From assembly GCA_963796675.1 (NCBI GenBank), contig CAWCMS010000010.1, positions 68,029 to 132,028 of the forward strand: 64,000 nt of DNA. Direction: 5' to 3'. Source of the stretch: CAWCDJ01 sp963796675. GTDB taxonomy: Bacteria; Acidobacteriota; Terriglobia; Bryobacterales; Bryobacteraceae. The translations under genes were made by a program, and so were the position numbers. The number at the start of each line of letters is the position of its first letter. The first letter of the stretch is position 1. Shown one piece after another: positions 38,731-47,454 of the stretch. The notes beneath the pieces are model-generated. The model saw nothing but the letters and a program-made list of their open reading frames with translations, did no database searches and was not told the DNA's origin.

Positions 38731-40857
38731 ATGGAGGTGGTTCGATTCGCAGCACTTCTCCTGGCCGCTACGGGGTTCGCACAGACCGATTGGCCCTCTT
38801 ACGGGAACGATCCCGGCGCCATGCGGTACTCGCTGCTGCGGCAAATTGATGCGGGGAACGTGGCCCGCTTGAAACCGGCGTGGACGTTCCATGCGGGAAA
38901 GCCAGGCTCGGAAGCTGTGCCGATTGTCGTTGACGGCACGATGTACGTCACAGCCCCGGATGGCGTTTATGCCTTGCTGCCGGAGACCGGCGAACTGCTG
39001 TGGAAATATGGAGCGTCTCCCGTGGCACTACGCGGGTTGGCGTACTGGCCGGGATCCAGCAGGATGCACGCGCGACTCTTCGTGGGAAACGGGCCGTTTC
39101 TGCTGGCGCTCGATGCCACGACCGGCAGGCCGGCGCCCGGATTCGGCGACGAAGGCCGCGTGGATTTAAAGAAGGGTGTGGTGGGCGATCTTCCCAACGC
39201 GGGTTCGGACGGCACGGGAGTTCCGCGGCCGGGGAACGCGCGTTACGCGCTGACCTCTCCGCCGGCGGTATTCGGCGATATCGTCATCACCGGGTGCAGC
39301 AACGGCGAGGGATCGCCGAGCGCGGGCGCTTACGGCGACATTCGCGGTTGGGACGCCAAGACCGGCAAGCTGCTTTGGACCTTCCACACTGTGCCGCGGC
39401 CCGGTGAGGAGGGAGCGGAGACGTGGCCGGAAGGAGCCTGGAAGAATCGCTCGGGAACCAACGTGTGGGGATTTTTTACGGTCGATACCCAGCGGGGGAT
39501 TGTGTATGCGCCGCTCGGATCGCCGACCTCGGATTTTTACGGCGCCGACCGCGTGGGCGACGGCCTTTACGGCAACTCGCTGGTGGCGCTCGACGCGCGG
39601 ACAGGCGTGCGGAAGTGGCACCGGCAACTGGTGCATCACGACCTCTGGGACTATGACCTGGCCGCACCGCCGGCGCTGTTCGACATCCGCCGCGATGGGC
39701 GGACGATTCCGGCGGTGGCGCAGATCACCAAGATGGGTTTACTCTTCGTGTTCGACCGCGTGACCGGCGAACCCGTGTATGGGATCGAAGAGCGGCCCGT
39801 GCCGCAATCCACGGTACCGGGGGAAGTGACGGCGAAGACGCAGCCGTTTCCCTTGAAGCCTCCGCCGCTTGCGAGGAACACATTCCGCATGGAGGATCTC
39901 TACAACCGCTCGCCCGAGCAGGCGCGGTTCTGCAAAGAGCTGTTCGAAGCGAACCGGATGACGATTGGCGGCCCCTACACCCCGCTGCCGCTCGAGGGCA
40001 ATGCGCTGTTTTTTCCGAGCACGCTGGGCGGAGGGAACTGGGGCGGAGTGTCGATCGATCCGGCACTCGGCCTGCTGTTCGTCAATGTGATGAACGTGGG
40101 GCAGTGGGGCCACATGGAGAAGCGCGGATCGGAGTATGTGCGGACGTCGGCGTATGGGCCGTACGCGCGGTTCTGGAACCGGGAGGCGCGCATTCCGTGC
40201 CAGAATCCGCCATTTGGCGAGATGGTCGCGGTGAACCTGGCCACCGGCGAAATTGCCTGGCGTTCGGTGCTGGGGCGGATCGACTCGCTGGAAGCGATCG
40301 GGGTCCGCAATACCGGCACGCTGAATCTGGGCGGCAGCATCGCCACAGCCGGCGGCCTCGTATTCATCGGGGCGGCGAACGACTCGCGGTTCCGCGCCTA
40401 TGACTCGCGGACGGGGAAGCTCCTCTGGGAGATGCCTATCTCGGCGAGCGCGCACAGCAGTCCGATTACGTATCTGGGTCGCGACGGCCGCCAGTACGTA
40501 GCGGTCATGGCTTCGGGAGGCGGCGGGTTTTTGGGCAGCGGCGTCAGCGACAGTCTGGCGGCGTTTGCCCTGCCCGATGTGCCCCGGAAGCCGCTGCCGG
40601 CGACCGTTCCGCGCGAGAGCCTGGGGACGCCGCAGACCGCCGCCAAGCCCACTGCGGTTCCAGTGGGAGGTGCGAAGGCTCTGGTGGAGAAGACGTGCGG
40701 AGCCAGTTGTCATTCGATGGATGTGGTCAGCGGGCAGCGGATGAGCGAGGCGCAGTGGAGCACCGTGGTCCGGAGCATGGTCGCCCGGGGCGCGCAGGCG
40801 TCGGACGCCGATGTGCAGGCGATTGCGAAGTATCTGGCGAGGACGCAGGGGCGGTGA
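38731..40857 (+). CDS. PQQ-dependent dehydrogenase with C-terminal haem c domain
   Basis: This 708-residue exported protein has a leader (MEVVRFAALLLAATGFAQ) and then an eight-bladed PQQ propeller: DWPSYGNDPGAMRYS, LYGNSLVALDARTG, HHDLWDYDLAAPPALFD and repeated WG-docking blades such as GGGNWGGVSIDPALGLLFVN and GKLLWEMPI. The last 55 residues carry a haem c site, C656-GAS-C660-H661. Family members oxidise alcohols or sugars such as glucose in the periplasm and pass electrons through the haem to the respiratory chain. The gene looks intact. An upstream ggaggt is rather far from the ATG (about 16 bases), so the start is only moderately certain. No PQQ synthesis genes are in the window. Confidence 0.88.
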   Translation: MEVVRFAALLLAATGFAQTDWPSYGNDPGAMRYSLLRQIDAGNVARLKPAWTFHAGKPGSEAVPIVVDGTMYVTAPDGVYALLPETGELLWKYGASPVALRGLAYWPGSSRMHARLFVGNGPFLLALDATTGRPAPGFGDEGRVDLKKGVVGDLPNAGSDGTGVPRPGNARYALTSPPAVFGDIVITGCSNGEGSPSAGAYGDIRGWDAKTGKLLWTFHTVPRPGEEGAETWPEGAWKNRSGTNVWGFFTVDTQRGIVYAPLGSPTSDFYGADRVGDGLYGNSLVALDARTGVRKWHRQLVHHDLWDYDLAAPPALFDIRRDGRTIPAVAQITKMGLLFVFDRVTGEPVYGIEERPVPQSTVPGEVTAKTQPFPLKPPPLARNTFRMEDLYNRSPEQARFCKELFEANRMTIGGPYTPLPLEGNALFFPSTLGGGNWGGVSIDPALGLLFVNVMNVGQWGHMEKRGSEYVRTSAYGPYARFWNREARIPCQNPPFGEMVAVNLATGEIAWRSVLGRIDSLEAIGVRNTGTLNLGGSIATAGGLVFIGAANDSRFRAYDSRTGKLLWEMPISASAHSSPITYLGRDGRQYVAVMASGGGGFLGSGVSDSLAAFALPDVPRKPLPATVPRESLGTPQTAAKPTAVPVGGAKALVEKTCGASCHSMDVVSGQRMSEAQWSTVVRSMVARGAQASDADVQAIAKYLARTQGR

Positions 40858-40899
40858 GTGCCGCGGGGCCCCTGTGGTTCGCGGAAGTTCGGATCTGGT

Positions 40900-42576
40900 T
40901 CAGCGAGGTTCTTCGATCCGCAGAATGCGGTCGGCGGCCGTGTCTCTCAACATCTGAACCGCTCCGTCCGGCCACCGTATCTCGATGCTTGCAGCCACAG
41001 TCTCCCGCCCCAATCCGAAATGCAGCCGGAGGTCGCTGGTGGACATGAAGCCAACCGAGCCGGTCACGTGGTTGTATAGCGTCCGGCCGGATGGAGTCGT
41101 GAGCTTGACCTTGGCGCCGATGGCATCGCGATTGGACTTGCGGCCGACCAACTTCAGCAACAGCCAGTGATTCCCGTTATCGGCGGAGTTGATCAGGATT
41201 CGTGGCTTCTGATTCAGCGAGGTGACCACCAGGTCCATGAAGCCGTCGTTGTTGAGGTCGGCGAATGCTGAGCCGCGTTGATAGCCGACACGCAGGAAGT
41301 CAGCTCCCATGTCTTGAGAGACGTCGATGAAAGCCTTGCCTTCCTGATTCTCGAACATCGTGTCGTGCTGGGCTGAGGAAGGTAGCAGGTTATCGACGTC
41401 GCCGTTGGCCGAGAACAGATCCTTCCAGCCGTCGTTGTCGTAATCGATGAAGCCGTTGCTCCAGCCGGAAAGATGCTCGCTCAATTGGAGAATCTTCGCC
41501 GAAGGAGAGGTGTAGCGGAAAGACCTGCCGTGCTGGTTATGAAACAGCGCCCAGGTCTGGCCCATCAAGTTGTTATAGAAGATATCGACGAAGCCGTCGT
41601 TGTCGTAGTCCTTGGCGTCGGCGCCCATGCCGGAAACGGTAGCGCCCTCGTCGTTGTAGGCGACGCCGAACTCGAGCCCCACCTCCTTGAATGTGCCGTT
41701 TCCCTGATTCAGGAACAGGAAATTGGGTTCGGTGTCGTTGGCGACAAACACGTCCATCCAGCCGTCCCCGTTGAAGTCGGCAATGCTGATCCCCATCCCT
41801 TTCCCGAGCGACTTGCCAATGCCGGACCGATCGGTCACGTCTTCGAACTTTCCCCCGCCCAGATTGTGATAGAGCCGATCCGGAACGGGAGGGTACGTCT
41901 GCGGATGGCAGTAAGCTTCCATGCCTCGAACGGTACAGCGGCGGTCGTCCTCTGGAGTCCACAAAGTATAGTTGGAGACGAATAGGTCGAGGAGTCCATC
42001 ATTGTCGTAATCGAACCAGGCAGCCTGGACGCTCAGGGTTTTCGTCGGCTTGGTTCCCACCCCGGACCGGTCGGTGACGTCGGTAAAGGTTCCGTCGCCG
42101 TTGTTGTGGTACAGCGTATTCTTGCCGGTATTGGCAATGAAGATATCCGGAAAGCCGTCGTTGTCATAGTCGCCCACTGCAACGCCGTAGCTGTAGTCGA
42201 GATGTTCGCCCGCGATGCCGGCCTTGGCCGTTACGTCTTCGAAAGTTCCATCGCCCCTGTTACGCAGCAGGCAGTTGTAGAAAGAAGGATTGGTTTTCGT
42301 CAATTCCGGTAACTGAGCGCCATTGCTGAAGAAGATATCCATGCGGCCGTCATTGTCGAAATCCAGAATCCCGATGCCGCCGCACATAGGCTGCTGGAAA
42401 TACTTCCGGCCGTGGTAACTGTTGTTGGTGATGTAGGATGTTGCCGATCGCGAAGTAATGTCGGTGAAGTGCGGACGGCGCACCGCGGTCCGAACGCCGG
42501 CTCCAGGAGCCTGCCAGAGCGCAGCGGCGCAGGCAAGCCCGGTGAATGCGGCCAATCCCGCAATGGAACGGTTCAC
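40900..42576 (-). CDS. FG-GAP/VCBS and ASPIC/UnbV (CRTAC1-like) exported protein
   Basis: This is a 558-residue protein from GTG 42576, where a leader NRSIAGLAAFTGLACAAAL begins; the longer open frame lies over the TPR gene on the other strand and is rejected. At least seven FG-GAP calcium-binding repeats are visible (ILDFDNDGRMDIFF, VGDYDNDGFPDIFI, WFDYDNDGLLDLFV, IADFNGDGWMDVFV, AKDYDNDGFVDIFY, FIDYDNDGWKDLFS, FADLNNDGFMDLVV). An ASPIC/UnbV domain ends the protein (DAIGAKVKLTTPSG, LHFGLG, IEIRWPDGAVQ). These are extracellular or periplasmic beta-propellers of uncertain function, often encoded beside TPR proteins in Acidobacteria and Planctomycetes. It is divergent from such a TPR gene. Confidence 0.87.
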   Translation of the reverse strand: MNRSIAGLAAFTGLACAAALWQAPGAGVRTAVRRPHFTDITSRSATSYITNNSYHGRKYFQQPMCGGIGILDFDNDGRMDIFFSNGAQLPELTKTNPSFYNCLLRNRGDGTFEDVTAKAGIAGEHLDYSYGVAVGDYDNDGFPDIFIANTGKNTLYHNNGDGTFTDVTDRSGVGTKPTKTLSVQAAWFDYDNDGLLDLFVSNYTLWTPEDDRRCTVRGMEAYCHPQTYPPVPDRLYHNLGGGKFEDVTDRSGIGKSLGKGMGISIADFNGDGWMDVFVANDTEPNFLFLNQGNGTFKEVGLEFGVAYNDEGATVSGMGADAKDYDNDGFVDIFYNNLMGQTWALFHNQHGRSFRYTSPSAKILQLSEHLSGWSNGFIDYDNDGWKDLFSANGDVDNLLPSSAQHDTMFENQEGKAFIDVSQDMGADFLRVGYQRGSAFADLNNDGFMDLVVTSLNQKPRILINSADNGNHWLLLKLVGRKSNRDAIGAKVKLTTPSGRTLYNHVTGSVGFMSTSDLRLHFGLGRETVAASIEIRWPDGAVQMLRDTAADRILRIEEPR

Positions 42577-42589
42577 GGCAACCCCAGTG

Positions 42590-42595
42590 TATAAT
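42590..42595. promoter_or_regulatory. Candidate shared -10 element between CRTAC1-like and TPR genes
   Basis: The near-palindrome GTATAATAC reads TATAAT on the plus strand (42590-42595) and TATTAT on the minus strand. The start codons lie only 12 bases (42607, plus) and 14 bases (42576, minus) away. Both transcripts would have almost no leader. -35 elements are poor on both strands. A single bidirectional, nearly leaderless promoter is a reasonable inference. Confidence 0.35.
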
Positions 42596-42606
42596 ACGGG
42601 CGACGA

Positions 42607-44907
42607 ATGGCCGATAAGATCATGGCCGCCGTTTGGCTTCTGCTCCTGGTGTTCGCGCCCGGCGCAGTAGCGCAAGAGAGCCCGCTGCGCCAGGCTGCAC
42701 GCCTGGATGCGGAACAAAAATGCGCGGAGGCCGAACGAATCTACGAGCAGGCTCTGGCGCAAGGGCCGCCTTCGGCCCCGCTCTTGAACAACCTGGGCAA
42801 CCACTATCTGCTGTGCGGAAATGCGGAGAAGGCCCGCGCGTATTTCGAACGCCTGTTGAGAATCAACCCCCATCACTCCAACGCTAACCTGCAACTGGCT
42901 CGCCTGGCAGTAGACCGGCATGAGGGTGCCCGGGCAATCGAATACCTGGCCGAAGTGAACGATTCCCAGCCGGGCACCCGCATGCTCCGGGCGGAGGCGC
43001 TTCAGTTGGCGGGTAAACCTGCGGCAGCTTTGGCGATGCTGGACGGCGTACAGCGCGAGGCGGCCGCCGATCCACGCCTGGAATATCTCTATGGAATGAC
43101 CTGCGCCCGGATCGGTGCGTATGATCGGGCGGTCACGGCATTCAACGCCGTGCTGGTTCAGCACCCGGACGATTTCGATGTCCTGTTCAATCTGGGTCGT
43201 GCCGCGGCTCGCGCAAAGTTATATGACCGAGCGCTCCACGCCCTCCAAGTGGCCGTGCAACTTCAGCCCCGCAATCCCGACGCGCTGATGGAACTGGCGG
43301 GAGTGAGCGGCGCCACCGGCGACTACACCCGCGCGATCTATCTTCTGGCCCAAGCCAGGCAACTGGCCCCGGGGCGTCCCGAGATTTCGCTCGCCATGGC
43401 GCACGCTGCCCAAGCTGGTGAATATTACGGGGACGCGGCCCTGGCTTATGACGAATACCTCCGGCTGAAACCCGGCGATGATGCTGCCCGTCGCGACCGC
43501 GCGCTGGTCTGCGGGTTCACCGACGCTCGGAAGGCGGAAGGGCTGAAGGATCTGACGCAATACGTCCAGAAGCATCCCGCCGATCCGCTGGGATACCACG
43601 ACCTGGCCCAGTTGACGTGGCGCGATCATCCGAAACAAGCCCTGGATGACTTGGCGACGGCGGTTCGCCTCGACCCGAGGCTGGCTGCCGCGCAACTCGA
43701 TCTCGGGTGGCTGCTCAATCGAATGGGCCGGACGGCGGAAGCGATCCCTCATTTTCAGAGGGCCAGCGAGATCAATCCGCGGGATTCCCGTGCGCTCACC
43801 CAACTCGGCGCGGCCTATATCTCCCTCGACCGCGCCGCCGACGGCGAGAAGGTTTTGCGCCAGGCGCTGGCGATATCGCCCGACGATCCCGAAATTCTGA
43901 TGCACCTGGGCCGTGCCTTGATGGATATGGGGCACGAACAGGAGGCGCGTCAGTATCTGGATCAGTTCCAAAAGGTTCAGCCGCGGCGGGTCCGCGGGCC
44001 TTGGAGGCAGCCCGCCATGATCGAATCCGCGAGCCTCCCCGCGGCGGAGCGGAGCCGGCATGAAATCGAGCGGCTTCGGAAAGAAGCGGCTGCTCACGAG
44101 GACGATCCGGAACTGCAACTGCGCCTGGCCAGCCTGCTGTTGGTCGATGGCCGGGGCGAAGAGGCGGATGCCGAGTTTCGGGTGCTGCTAACGCGGAATG
44201 CGGAGACCAGGACGTGGCTACAGGCCGGCAGCTACCTGCTTGGTTTTGAGCGCTATCAGCTGGCGCGGGAATTTCTGGAGCGTGCGGCAGCGTCGAATCC
44301 AGCCGCAAACCTGGACTTGGCGATCGCCACGTTCTACCTGGAAGGGCCGGCTAAGGCGCTCGGTACTCTGGAGAAGACGCCCGCCCCGCAGCGCTCGGGC
44401 GACTACCTACTGCTGAAGGCCTGGATTCTGGATGCCGCGGGCCAGGCGGCCGAGTCGGAAAGAGTGCTCGAGCAGGGGCTGCAACTAGCCGTTTCGCGCC
44501 CGCAAATCGCGAGAGAAGCAGCCCTCCTGCTGATCCGGCACGGCCGCCAGGAGCCGGCGCTCGAATTTCTGGCGAAGGCCGCCGGAAGCGACCCGGACTT
44601 GCTGCTCATGCGGGCGATCGTGCTGGCTCTGGCGAAGCGGAACGGCCCCGCGGAGGCAGCACTGAAGGAGATCGAATCCCAGTGGCCTGAATGGGACCGC
44701 CCGTACGTGGCTCATGGACTGCTGCTGGAGAAAGTCCGGCCCGGCGAGGCCAGGCAGAAGCTGCGCACCGCCATGGCGCTCGGTTCGCAGGATGCAGCCG
44801 CACGCTGCGCCCTGGGAAGGTTGATGTCCGAAGTCTCCTCCGAGCCGCAATGCGCGTGCGCCGGCGGGCTCCGCGAGATGCTGTTCCCCGGGTGCTCCCG
44901 TCCCTAA
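42607..44907 (+). CDS. Exported TPR-repeat protein
   Basis: This is a 766-residue protein. The leader is IMAAVWLLLLVFAPGAVAQ, with the ATG at 42622 as an alternative start. About 15-18 tetratricopeptide repeats fill almost the whole length (AERIYEQALAQGPPSAPLLNNLGNHYLL, AVTAFNAVLVQHPDDFDVLFNLGRAA, AIPHFQRASEINPRDSRALTQLGAAYISL, EKVLRQALAISPDDPEILMHLGRALMD). No enzymatic domain is seen. Probably a periplasmic scaffold or substrate-handling protein. It is paired divergently with the FG-GAP protein; a second such pair sits at 55980-58510 in operon order, so the association is repeated within the window. Confidence 0.87.
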   Translation: MADKIMAAVWLLLLVFAPGAVAQESPLRQAARLDAEQKCAEAERIYEQALAQGPPSAPLLNNLGNHYLLCGNAEKARAYFERLLRINPHHSNANLQLARLAVDRHEGARAIEYLAEVNDSQPGTRMLRAEALQLAGKPAAALAMLDGVQREAAADPRLEYLYGMTCARIGAYDRAVTAFNAVLVQHPDDFDVLFNLGRAAARAKLYDRALHALQVAVQLQPRNPDALMELAGVSGATGDYTRAIYLLAQARQLAPGRPEISLAMAHAAQAGEYYGDAALAYDEYLRLKPGDDAARRDRALVCGFTDARKAEGLKDLTQYVQKHPADPLGYHDLAQLTWRDHPKQALDDLATAVRLDPRLAAAQLDLGWLLNRMGRTAEAIPHFQRASEINPRDSRALTQLGAAYISLDRAADGEKVLRQALAISPDDPEILMHLGRALMDMGHEQEARQYLDQFQKVQPRRVRGPWRQPAMIESASLPAAERSRHEIERLRKEAAAHEDDPELQLRLASLLLVDGRGEEADAEFRVLLTRNAETRTWLQAGSYLLGFERYQLAREFLERAAASNPAANLDLAIATFYLEGPAKALGTLEKTPAPQRSGDYLLLKAWILDAAGQAAESERVLEQGLQLAVSRPQIAREAALLLIRHGRQEPALEFLAKAAGSDPDLLLMRAIVLALAKRNGPAEAALKEIESQWPEWDRPYVAHGLLLEKVRPGEARQKLRTAMALGSQDAAARCALGRLMSEVSSEPQCACAGGLREMLFPGCSRP

Positions 44908-44943
44908 GTCCTGAAGGCTTTGCGGTCGACTCGAGGAACGGCG

Positions 44944-46284
44944 TCAACGCGTCACACGGTGCGCGATGATCTCCGAGCGGCTGGACTGGTTGTTCATGTG
45001 ATCTACACGCATCAGGAGTTCGAGCTGCCCCACTCGTGCTGTTGGATCGATCCCCCGGCTTCGCAGCGCGCTCGCCAAACGGGTCAGGTCGGTCACCAGT
45101 TCCCCCGCGGCTTCAGTCCCCTCCATGTTGGTCCCGGCAATAATCAGGACGAAGGCATCCCCGGACAGATTCGGAACCAATGAGATGATCGCGTAAGCCA
45201 CACCGGGATTTGGGGTGTGTGCGGTCCCTACGTAAGTTGCGGATTCGCCGGGGCGCGGCGAAGCATTCTTGCAAACCTGCTTCTCGAGGAGCGGGTCGTA
45301 TTCAATCCGGAAGTTGAGGTGGTCATTCAGCAAGGCCACCCAGGGATTCGCATAAGCGCTGCCTAGCAGGATCGCTGACCGGTCCGATTTGAAATCGCCT
45401 ACTTGAACAATCCGGCCGGAACGGACGGAGATCGAACTGCCGGCGCGCTGCAGCACGCTTCCAATTCGCGCCGATATGGATACGTCCGCAATGCTGGTTA
45501 AGGTCATCCGGTTCAGATCGGAAATAAAGGGGACACGGCTGGCAATCTCGTCGAGCCATCGCTGGCTCGCGTAAACGGGCAAAGGTTGATCGGAGTGAAC
45601 GAGCGACTTATAAAAGGAGAAATTGGCATCGGCGGGGACTACCGTAACGGTGCCGCCGGGCGTCGTAATTTGCGACCAGGGCAGAATGGCGGGTTGAGCG
45701 GGCTGCGCCGCCTTAGATCGCAGTGCCACGTCTTGAATCGCGAGCAATGCACAAGCCGCGGCTAGCACGCCGGTGACGACCCATTGCATACGGCCGCGCC
45801 CCATCCCCGCGCTGTGTCCCGGAACCGCGGAAAACGGCTGGTGCTCCTCAGTTGAACCGGGCAAAGCCTTTTCCGGGGTCTCAAAATCCGGAATGTAAGA
45901 GCCGGGAGCCAATGAGATACGAAGCTTCGGGCCGGGGAGCACCGGATCGGTATGCTGGTAATGAGCGGCGAGCCGTTTGCGGACATCGTTGGCGGCCACG
46001 CGGACAATCGCATCCTGCCCGGTGTCGTAACTAGCCTCGCGGTGAAACAGTTCGATTCCGATCGTCCGCTCTTTTAAGCGCTCGTCGCCTCCCTTGAGCG
46101 CACTCTCAACCAGATAGCGAAGTAGGACCTGGCCACGATGGCTGCCGCGAAACTCGGCACTATCGAGCACCGAATCCAGTTCCCGCCTGATCTCGTCTGG
46201 CGACTGCAAGGTGGCTTGGTGCGCCGTGCCTTGCCTGTCTGGATTCGGTACTGGGTCCGTAGCTCTTTCCCTGGGGGGCGGCAT
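44944..46284 (-). CDS. Membrane-anchored protein with an acidobacterial regulator-like N-terminus
   Basis: This is a 446-residue protein. Residues about 28-115 have a winged-helix-like pattern common in acidobacterial proteins (FRGSHRGQVLLRYLVESALKG, LKERTIGIELFHREASYDTGQDAIVRVAANDVRKRLAAHY). It is often found before TPR, TolB or adenylate-cyclase modules; that association is from memory. A single membrane helix follows at about 168-188 (WVVTGVLAAACALLAIQ). The outer part (about 200-446) matches no family I recognise and contains GSAYANPWVALLNDHLNF and GVAYAIISLVPN. It looks like a one-component transmembrane regulator with a novel sensor. It is divergent from the GntR gene across an AT-rich region with TACGAA repeats. 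Confidence 0.7.
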   Translation of the reverse strand: MPPPRERATDPVPNPDRQGTAHQATLQSPDEIRRELDSVLDSAEFRGSHRGQVLLRYLVESALKGGDERLKERTIGIELFHREASYDTGQDAIVRVAANDVRKRLAAHYQHTDPVLPGPKLRISLAPGSYIPDFETPEKALPGSTEEHQPFSAVPGHSAGMGRGRMQWVVTGVLAAACALLAIQDVALRSKAAQPAQPAILPWSQITTPGGTVTVVPADANFSFYKSLVHSDQPLPVYASQRWLDEIASRVPFISDLNRMTLTSIADVSISARIGSVLQRAGSSISVRSGRIVQVGDFKSDRSAILLGSAYANPWVALLNDHLNFRIEYDPLLEKQVCKNASPRPGESATYVGTAHTPNPGVAYAIISLVPNLSGDAFVLIIAGTNMEGTEAAGELVTDLTRLASALRSRGIDPTARVGQLELLMRVDHMNNQSSRSEIIAHRVTR

Positions 46285-46359
46285 AAGAAACCCTGCACGG
46301 ATACTATCACATAACTGTTAAGCACTAAAGCCAAATTATGATGTTTATTTTCAATAACG

Positions 46360-46396
46360 TACGAACCTGTTACGAAACCTGATCACTGTGTACGAA
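46360..46396. promoter_or_regulatory. Three phased TACGAA direct repeats, putative operator
   Basis: TACGAA occurs at 46360, 46371 and 46391, inside the longer consensus TACGAAaCC(t/g). The spacings of 11 and 20 bases place all copies on about the same face of the helix. The repeats lie in an unusually AT-rich stretch between the divergent regulator-like gene (46284) and the GntR gene (46416). They could bind either neighbour's product. FCD-type GntR operators are usually inverted repeats, so the membrane regulator is the better candidate. Confidence 0.5.
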
Positions 46397-46415
46397 CCGA
46401 TTCTAACGATGCAAA

Positions 46416-47213
46416 ATGGCACAGGTTGTTCATATAAATCGGCTTTCAATGATTAGAGATGATAGATCATCCATCCGCCACGCTGAAACCGGCTTCGATG
46501 CGTTTGACATTGAAGCAGTAGCACGGGCGCCGTCGTTGCCGGAAACGGTTGCGGCCAGGTTGAGGGAGGCGATCCTTTCAGACCGGCTCAGGCCCGGCCA
46601 GCGGCTGGTGGAACAGAAGTTGGCCTCCCACTTTGGAATTGGCCAGCCGACCTTACGCGAGGCGTTGCACGAACTCGAGACCCAGGGCTTCGTTCGCAAG
46701 TCCCAGAAGAGGGGAACCTACGTCACCGAACTGAGTGCCGACGAATACCGGCAAACACACGATGTCCGTATGGCTCTCGAGTCGCTCGCGATGGAACGCG
46801 CCGCGCCGAACGTTACGGAGGAAGCGCTGCGGGATCTGGAGCAATCCCTGAATCAACTCGCCGCAGCCGCACACCAACCCGATTTGACTCTGTATCACAA
46901 GAGCGATATGGAGTTCCATAAACTGATTTGGAAACTGACCGGCAACGACTGCCTGCTGCTAGCCCTGGAGCGCACCACATTTGGGCTATTTGCGTTCGCC
47001 CTTTTGGGAGGCCCGTCGTCCGGTATACGTCCTGACCTGGTGGCCGCGATCGAGCAGCACCGGGACATTCTCGAGGGATTGCGTACCCGAGATCCGAAGG
47101 TCGCCCGCGAGACGTTCGTCCGCGTCACTTTGCAGTTCTGGAAGGAACAACATTGCGTGGAGATCAGTCCGTCCGTGACGCCATCTCACGATCTTCAATG
47201 CAGTTCAACTTAG
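46416..47213 (+). CDS. GntR-family regulator with FCD domain
   Basis: This is a 265-residue protein. The winged helix-turn-helix is at about 50-110 (LREAILSDRLRPGQRLVEQ, LASHFGIGQPTLREALHELETQGFV, RGTYVTEL). An all-helical FCD ligand-binding domain follows (MALESLAMERAAP, DMEFHKLIWKLTGND, QHRDILEGLRTRDPKVA). Conserved Asp/His residues suit metal-assisted binding of small organic acids, the usual ligands of this subgroup. It probably controls the TonB receptor and the sugar-acid genes downstream (47455-55931). ATG 46416 is taken as the start; ATG 46449 would also keep the whole HTH. A GC-rich hairpin follows the stop immediately. Confidence 0.87.
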   Translation: MAQVVHINRLSMIRDDRSSIRHAETGFDAFDIEAVARAPSLPETVAARLREAILSDRLRPGQRLVEQKLASHFGIGQPTLREALHELETQGFVRKSQKRGTYVTELSADEYRQTHDVRMALESLAMERAAPNVTEEALRDLEQSLNQLAAAAHQPDLTLYHKSDMEFHKLIWKLTGNDCLLLALERTTFGLFAFALLGGPSSGIRPDLVAAIEQHRDILEGLRTRDPKVARETFVRVTLQFWKEQHCVEISPSVTPSHDLQCSST

Positions 47214-47247
47214 AGCCGGTGGGCGGGAAACCCGCGAATACCCGGCT
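47214..47247 (+). terminator. Nested hairpin after the GntR gene
   Basis: The outer stem AGCCGG/CCGGCT (47214-47219 with 47242-47247) encloses an inner stem GCGGG-AAA-CCCGC (47223-47235), starting at the first base after the GntR stop. There is no T-run, so if it terminates it is not a classical intrinsic terminator. It may instead be the first element of a structured leader for the receptor gene. Confidence 0.4.
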
Positions 47248-47454
47248 TCGCCAATCGAGGGAAATGGCTGCAAGACACCGCGGCTCCCAACGGGCCGCGG
47301 CGAAACCATGAGAGGAAAGGCTCTAGAGGCTATGAGGCAAACGAGGCTCAGTCCGCCGTTCACCGAAGGCGCTCCGTTCAAGCCGCTCCCAAACGGGGCT
47401 TTGCAGGGCGAATGTACGGTTAGCAATCGACCCGAAGGTCCGGGAGGCGACCAT
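47248..47454 (+). ncRNA. Putative structured 5' leader of the TonB receptor gene
   Basis: This non-coding stretch has several strong hairpins. One is CCGCGGC / GCCGCGG at 47278-47300 with a loop of nine bases. Another is AGCC / GGCT with an inner CCC-aaac-GGG at 47381-47400. The two share the motif (c)GCTCCCAA(A)CGGG. There is also a CTCTAGAG palindrome near 47321. The pattern suggests a folded leader RNA or attenuator. I do not recognise a known riboswitch, and no B12-box is seen. A covariance search is needed; confidence is low. Confidence 0.3.

Noticed and set aside
39739..40713. Minus-strand open frame opposite the PQQ dehydrogenase
   Set aside because: Shadow of the third-position GC bias; rich in Arg, His and Gln with no recognisable motif.
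42577..43164. Upstream extension of the CRTAC1-like gene to 43164
   Set aside because: The extension lies antisense to the TPR coding sequence and would bury the export leader; GTG 42576 gives a proper leader.
43219..44118. Minus-strand open frame opposite the TPR gene
   Set aside because: Shadow frame; the plus-strand TPR repeats explain the coding.
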